Source: Chromera velia
Taxonomy: Eukaryota; Sar; Chromeraceae
Assembly (NCBI GenBank): GCA_018398765.1
Contig: JAHBMJ010004380.1
Span: 1-20,000 of the forward strand
DNA: 20,000 nt
Direction: 5' to 3'
In this document: positions 15,761-20,000 of the stretch, piece by piece
How positions within the stretch are numbered: position 1 is the first letter of the stretch
Layout: the number at the start of each line of letters is the position of its first letter
Notes under the pieces: generated by a model
Told to the model about the DNA's origin: nothing
What the model saw: the letters and a program-made list of their open reading frames with translations, nothing else
The model's database searches: none
Translations under genes and position numbers: made by a program

Positions 15761-16155
15761 GGGTCACCCCTTCGATCAAGTCATGCATGCGAAAATCCGA
15801 TTACAGTTCGATCGCTTATAGTCATGCAGCCAGTAGACGGTCACTTTAAGTATAGCTGCCGCTGATGTCAGAACTTAATTGCATTCCACTGAATTGCACC
15901 ATCAGTCGAAGACGCTCGCTCCCCTGAGGTGACAAAAATTGAAATACAGAATACAAGAAACGAGGAAGAAAAGTTTGTCAGTCTCTTTCCTGGAGACCTT
16001 CCGTCAGGATGTCCTGATGAAGCTGTCCTTCAGTGCCAAGCGTCTCTTTTTTAAACTCACTCTTTCTAATCGGCTTTTGCCCGTGCATTGATCTTCGTGG
16101 AATTTACAGTTGTCTGCTCTATCTCTGACCGGTTGGCACGCAATTGAACAAAAGG

Positions 16156-16174
16156 ATGGCGGAGCGGCAGAAGT
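16156..16174 (+). CDS. Gene D exon 1 (6 codons + 1 base)
   Basis: ATG GCG GAG CGG CAG AAG T, then GTCAGT. The trailing T joins GG of exon 2 to make Trp. Same design as exon 1 of gene B, which is the main support for such a tiny exon. Confidence 0.72.
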
Positions 16175-18191
16175 GTCAGTACAGATCTTTTGACATATAA
16201 CCATGTTGACGGACTTGACGTATCTCATCTTCCGTTGGCGCCTTATGTACCACTGGAGAACTGTTCGCTGTGTAGATGAACTCTATTCCTCTTCTTCTCT
16301 GTCTTCTATCGGTCTGCAGGGTACACGGATCTCCCTCCACTACCACCACGAAGACTTCCGCCAGCACCGCAGCAGCAGCAACAGTACCCGCAGCAAGGTC
16401 AGTCAAACTCACTAATCGGTTGCATGCCCATGTCTGCCCGCAGCTCTGTATGAGGGTTTCCAAGTCCGTGAATAAGGTGGTATGAGAAGATATACCTTAC
16501 TGGAAGACAAAGAAAGAGAAGATGAGAAGCAGGTGAAAGGACGGCATGCATTTCAAAATACATCAATTATATATATGGATAACAGTAAATTGATTTCATT
16601 CTTGTTGCTCACGTACTCTCGATGTCTACATGCAGCAGGTCCGGGACCCGACTTTGCCCCCCTCCCCTACCAGCAGCATAATGCCCTCTTTGGGGGGGGA
16701 GGTCCCACCCAGTCCCCTTTCCATCAGAGCACCACGGACTACGGCGCGATGCCTCCCCGTTCCCGAGTGGGCTGGGCAGACGACTCGACGGCTCCCGGCA
16801 CTCCCTTCAGCAGGTCTCCTACTGCGATGCCCCTAGTGAAGGGGAAGTCCAAGGAGTTCACCAGGGGGGTGGATGAGGAGTGGGACGGGTATGGGGAAGA
16901 CGAGACTGTAGAGGAAGAAGAGGAGGAGGAGGAAAGGGAGGAGAGAAGACGGGCTCGAGATAGACATCGACCAGCTCGGGTGTCAGAGGAGGAGGACGGG
17001 TTTGCTGCCTGTTTGCCTCTCTGGGCTTGGATTCTGCTATCCTTCTTCACTGCATTGATTCTTGTGGGTGTCATCTGCATTCTCTGTTGGTATTTTTTTT
17101 GGGAGCCGGAACCTGCCACGAAAGACGAGGCAGTGCAGGGGGTCCTGGTCACATCGGAGTTGAAGATCGTGTACTCGTCTAGATACAACGGCCGTCGTGT
17201 GCGTTTGCAGCGGCGTCTACAGGACAGTCGGATTCCTCTGTTCATCCAAAAAGGATTGACACAGGTGTTGGGGGATAGCGGTACACGACCGTTAGTTGTG
17301 GGGGTGACACGAAAGAACGAAGGTAGACGGAGGAGGGCGAGGAGACAGTTGGAGTCTGAAACGGCAGAACAGGGGACACATTCAACTTCAGGGAATGGGG
17401 AGGGTACATTGAAGAGGGCGAGAGGAGACTTTGAAAGAAGATCTGAAGCTTCTGTGTTGACGAGGACAGAAGCAGGAAAAGGAGGAGAAGGAGACGCGTT
17501 TCCTGACAGCCGTTCCGATGGAAGTTCGAATACATCACGTCAAAGTGAAAGCCAGACAGAGCAGTCCGAAAGTCACCAAGATGATCATTCATCTCTTTCT
17601 TCCCAATCTTCTTCCTCTTCTTCTTCTCCTCCTCCTCTTCCTCCCCCTCCTACTTCTTCTTCTTCTTCTTCTTCTTCTTCAGATGACAGCAGAAAATCCT
17701 CAGATGACAGCGTTGGCAAGAAGAAGGCCAAGACACAGAATGAATGGGAGGGGTGGGTATGGTATCCTGGGGCAGGGTGGGAAGATGAAGCGGACGCCTT
17801 TGAACCAGTGCATTCGTCTGATCACCTTCCTCTTTCCGTTTCTTCCTTTCGTCTTCTCCAGACAAGCTCATATGTCCCTCAGTGGAACCTCGCTCAAGAG
17901 ACGTATGAGATTTCCGTGGGGAGCGTTCGGGATGAGGATGGGCAGAGGGCGTTGAGGCTTCTGGAGGAGGCGGCATCGCAACAGAAGGGTACAGATGGGG
18001 GGGCGACTTTTTGGGATTTGGTGGCTGCCATTGAGACCTCCATGGGTGACTATGACGTGACGATGTGGGGATTTGAGATCTCAAATATCAATGGAGGGTC
18101 GACAAATGGGCAGGACTCCACGGTCACTTCGGAGATGCTTAACAGGGCTTCTCTAGAGGAATCTCGAAAGAAGTGGCAGGGAATCATGTAA
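16156..18191 (+). CDS. Gene D: single-pass membrane protein, paralogue of gene B (3 exons)
   Basis: Exons 16156-16174, 16320-16397, 16636-18191; phases match and give 550 residues. No known family recognised. Order: MAERQKW start; LPPLPPRRLPPAP and a Gln run (residues 8-32); Gly/Pro/Ser-rich tail; an acidic run of Glu (about 124-132) followed by Arg-rich sequence; a hydrophobic span at about 161-188 ending CWYFFWEP; then SELKIVYSSRYNG, RRLQDSR, a Ser-rich low-complexity section (about 351-385), ETYEISVG, FWDLVAAIETSM, GFEISN, and a C-terminus ESRKKWQGIM. A type II orientation is likely. Compared with gene B there are about 190 extra residues between VVGVTRKN and the ETYEI block. An in-frame, pyrimidine-led CTCCAG at 17861 coincides with a gene B splice site, so part of the insert may really be intron (for example 17757-17861). 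Confidence 0.85.
16320..16397 (+). CDS. Gene D exon 2, proline/glutamine-rich
   Basis: 78 nt, phase 1-1. Acceptor GGTCTGCAG, donor AAG|GTCAGT. Encodes YTDLPPLPPRRLPPAP and a five-Gln run. LPPLPPRR looks like an SH3-type proline motif. Confidence 0.8.
16636..18191 (+). CDS. Gene D exon 3, membrane segment and C-terminal domain
   Basis: Acceptor ACATGCAG at 16635 with a second CAG three bases on, so either AGPGPDF or GPGPDF can follow the split codon. The open frame reaches back to 16482, but 16482-16635 is the intron end, not coding. Runs to TAA at 18189-18191. Confidence 0.85.
17590..17692 (+). repeat. TCT/CCT trinucleotide tract coding Ser/Pro runs
   Basis: Mostly TCT, TCC and CCT codons, ending in nine Ser codons (about 17653-17682). 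It falls in the section of gene D that gene B lacks. Confidence 0.9.
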
Positions 18192-18292
18192 GGTCTTTTT
18201 TTTCTCCGTTGAATTTGAAGGAGATCTAGAAGCAGTCTTGTGTAGAATAGAAGATAAAAGAGAGAAGAGATGCAAAGAGGTCGGAGAAAATT

Positions 18293-18298
18293 AATAAA
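18293..18298 (+). promoter_or_regulatory. Possible polyadenylation signal AATAAA for gene D
   Basis: AATAAA about 100 bases after the stop codon. Position is reasonable, but the motif's use in this organism is not known to me. Confidence 0.35.
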
Positions 18299-18863
18299 GG
18301 GAATTTGGAAGTTCGTTCAAGGAGTGTAAAGAGAGTGGATCGAGGCGGCGTGTAGTCATGTGCATGGGAGGCAACAAATCGCACTGCAGCGTGCACAAAT
18401 GTGCAGCAAACGTCTGAAGGAGCCGGGCGGGTGCTTGAGGTCTTTCTCTTTTAACTCTTTTAAATTAGCATTGGGCAGCGTTCTGACGAATCTATTTGTT
18501 CAGTGTTCTGGGATTTTTGATGTTCGTCGGAATGGAGGTGCAGGGGAGGCTACCATCCAAGCGATGCAGGACTCTCCCCCAGGAGGAGCTTGCGGTCGAT
18601 GGTGCACGTACGCCGATCCTCAATTGAACGTATGAATGAATGTTGAGTTCCGTCTACCTCCTACGCATCGAAGTATGTTGGGGAATTTGTAAATGAGGGA
18701 GACTGTACGGACAGAATCTTGGAGTTAGTTTCAGACTCAAATTCAGAGATGGAGGACATCTCTTGTGGAGAAGCCAATCAACCTTCCATATGTCCAGCCA
18801 TATGGCACTGATCAAATGTTGCTATAAATTACGCTAGAAATTACCTTGATGGTCTTCTACGGC

Positions 18864-19080
18864 TACTAGGCTCGATCATGTGGTGAACTAGCAGCTAGAC
18901 TAGTAGTTTGATCAAGTAATAGTGTCTATTCCAACATAAATAAATGAATGAATGAATGAATGAATGAATGAATGCCGTTGGTATCTAGGTTGGTACAGTG
19001 TTCTTTATAAATGATATAACAGGGGTACGTTTACTAGGCTCGATCCTAATAAATTGGAAGCTAGATTGGGAGTTGAGTTA
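18864..19080 (+). repeat. Direct repeat TACTAGGCTCGATC with related flanks
   Basis: Exact 14-bp copies at 18864-18877 and 19032-19045. Each is followed by a similar AGCTAGA...AGTT sequence, so the repeat unit is longer and decayed. Confidence 0.75.
18941..18974 (+). repeat. GAAT tetranucleotide microsatellite
   Basis: About eight units of GAAT. Confidence 0.95.
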
Positions 19081-19292
19081 GGCATTAAAATTTAAAAATT
19101 GGGACTTTCAGATTTTAACACCTAATTTTCAGAATTGGGCGTTCTTATAATAAAAAAGTACAAGGAGTTAGAACCTAAGTTAGAACTTAAAATTTTGTAT
19201 TAAAATTAGATGTAAGCCCTAGCGTAGGCCGTTTACTTCTAGGTTTACTTCAACACTACTCTTATTAAACTTTTTTTCTTTTGGGGATCGAA

Positions 19293-19306
19293 GTTCCCCG
19301 GGGAAC
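19293..19306. repeat. Perfect 14-bp palindrome GTTCCCCGGGGAAC
   Basis: Self-complementary with no loop, in an otherwise AT-rich region. Confidence 0.95.
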
Positions 19307-20000
19307 AAACCATATGAGAATTAAAAAGTGGGGGCCTATAGGTGGGGGCTCCCCTTTTTTTTTGGCATCAATTCCAAAAAATTTAAAAACTGGTAGTACA
19401 TTTCTCAATATCTATGTACACTTATTGTTTTCTGTGAGGCGTACGCTAGTTAGATATCTATAGTCAGACATACACTATATAGTAATTAATATTAATTAAT
19501 GAGATATATAGCAGCTGCTCTAATAGCTACTTCTAGCAGCTAGTTGTTTTCATAAAGCTGAATAGTACTTCGAACTTGAGTCAGTCTTGCTTCCTATATG
19601 CAAACTCCTAACTCTGCACAACCGACTCAAGTTAAATATAAATATTTGTAAACGAATTGAAATGAATTTACATTAAGTTATATGAATTCAAGGTTTGAAT
19701 GTTAGATACAAGCACTCTAAAGCACCCTTAATGCAGCAGCGCGAACGAGCGTGAATGTCTGACAGACTGTGACAGTCAAGTTCGTATCGGCAGAAGAATC
19801 AACATTCCGATCTGCGGGAAAAGCAGACGCAGTAAACGCGGTCTACCGAAGAAAACCGTCAAATCAGTACTATAACACCGACCGTGCGTCCTTTGAATGA
19901 TCAAGAGCAAGCAGGTGTCCTTGATTGTTGCAGTCAATTGCCATGCGGCTTGTGCATGTGTGTGTCTCCCCAGCCTTAATTCCCGCAGCTGTTCTCCCCC

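Larger units (their letters stand above)
15258..16155. promoter_or_regulatory. Shared head-to-head intergenic region of genes B and D
   Basis: 898 bp between the two start codons, so it should hold both promoters and 5' leaders. It includes a 12-bp inverted repeat (15622-15647), the palindrome GCTATATATAGC (15660-15671), a GC-rich palindromic patch (CCGCGGGGCCCGCGG near 15699-15713), and a tandem 13-bp CG-rich repeat (15735-15760). No specific promoter element can be proven. Confidence 0.45.
18192..20000. other. 3' flank of gene D and AT-rich repetitive DNA
   Basis: No gene supported. 18192-18650 is probable 3' flank. From about 18780 to 19740 the DNA is AT-rich, with a GAAT microsatellite, a direct repeat at 18864 and 19032, a palindrome at 19293, and TTAATTAA-type runs near 19485. 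From 19740 the base composition returns to that of the coding regions; a gene may begin beyond the right edge, but I see no exon with support. Confidence 0.55.

Noticed and set aside
16482-16635. Start of the long plus-strand ORF as the true N-terminus of gene D
   Set aside because: Comparison with gene B and the splice signals at 16398 and 16635 show that this part is intron; the proline-rich exon at 16320-16397 gives the matching N-terminus.

Overview
The window looks like nuclear DNA of an intron-rich unicellular eukaryote. My best guess is a chromerid or related alveolate alga such as Chromera. I infer this from the mix of calcium-binding EGF modules with repeated four-cysteine modules, many short GT-AG introns, GTCAGT-type splice donors and abundant microsatellites. 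I cannot prove the species from sequence alone. I see no tRNA, rRNA, CRISPR array, transposase or reverse transcriptase.

Four protein-coding genes can be modelled by joining exons whose reading phases match. (A) Minus strand, 1601 down to 519 and continuing off the left edge: a secreted glycoside hydrolase family 18 enzyme of the di-N-acetylchitobiase type, with intact DxxxxDxE catalytic motif. (B) Minus strand, 15257 to 11422, six exons, 362 residues: a single-pass membrane protein with a proline-rich, highly charged N-terminal tail. (C) Minus strand, 10279 to 4387, twelve exons, 567 residues: a secreted or surface protein with five calcium-binding-type EGF modules followed by seven four-cysteine modules, one module per exon, every internal intron in phase 1. 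(D) Plus strand, 16156 to 18191, three exons, 550 residues: a paralogue of B, with the same tiny first exon, proline-rich second exon, membrane segment and C-terminal domain.

B and D lie head to head about 900 bp apart, so they form an inverted duplication with a shared intergenic region rich in palindromes. D lacks at least two introns that B has in its 3' half. B and C are transcribed in the same direction. Their membrane and extracellular architectures suggest cell-surface roles, but no pathway links A, B, C and D.

Gene-poor parts: 1602-4386 (degenerate repeats, GC-rich patches, AT-rich filler), 10280-11421 (purine-rich filler and a 16-copy 23-bp minisatellite), 13307-15024 (a large B intron with a TCAG satellite and one possible antisense ORF), and 18192-20000 (3' flank of D, then AT-rich repetitive DNA). 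The most striking unexplained pattern is that several tandem repeats start exactly at 5' splice sites, as if seeded by the donor sequence.
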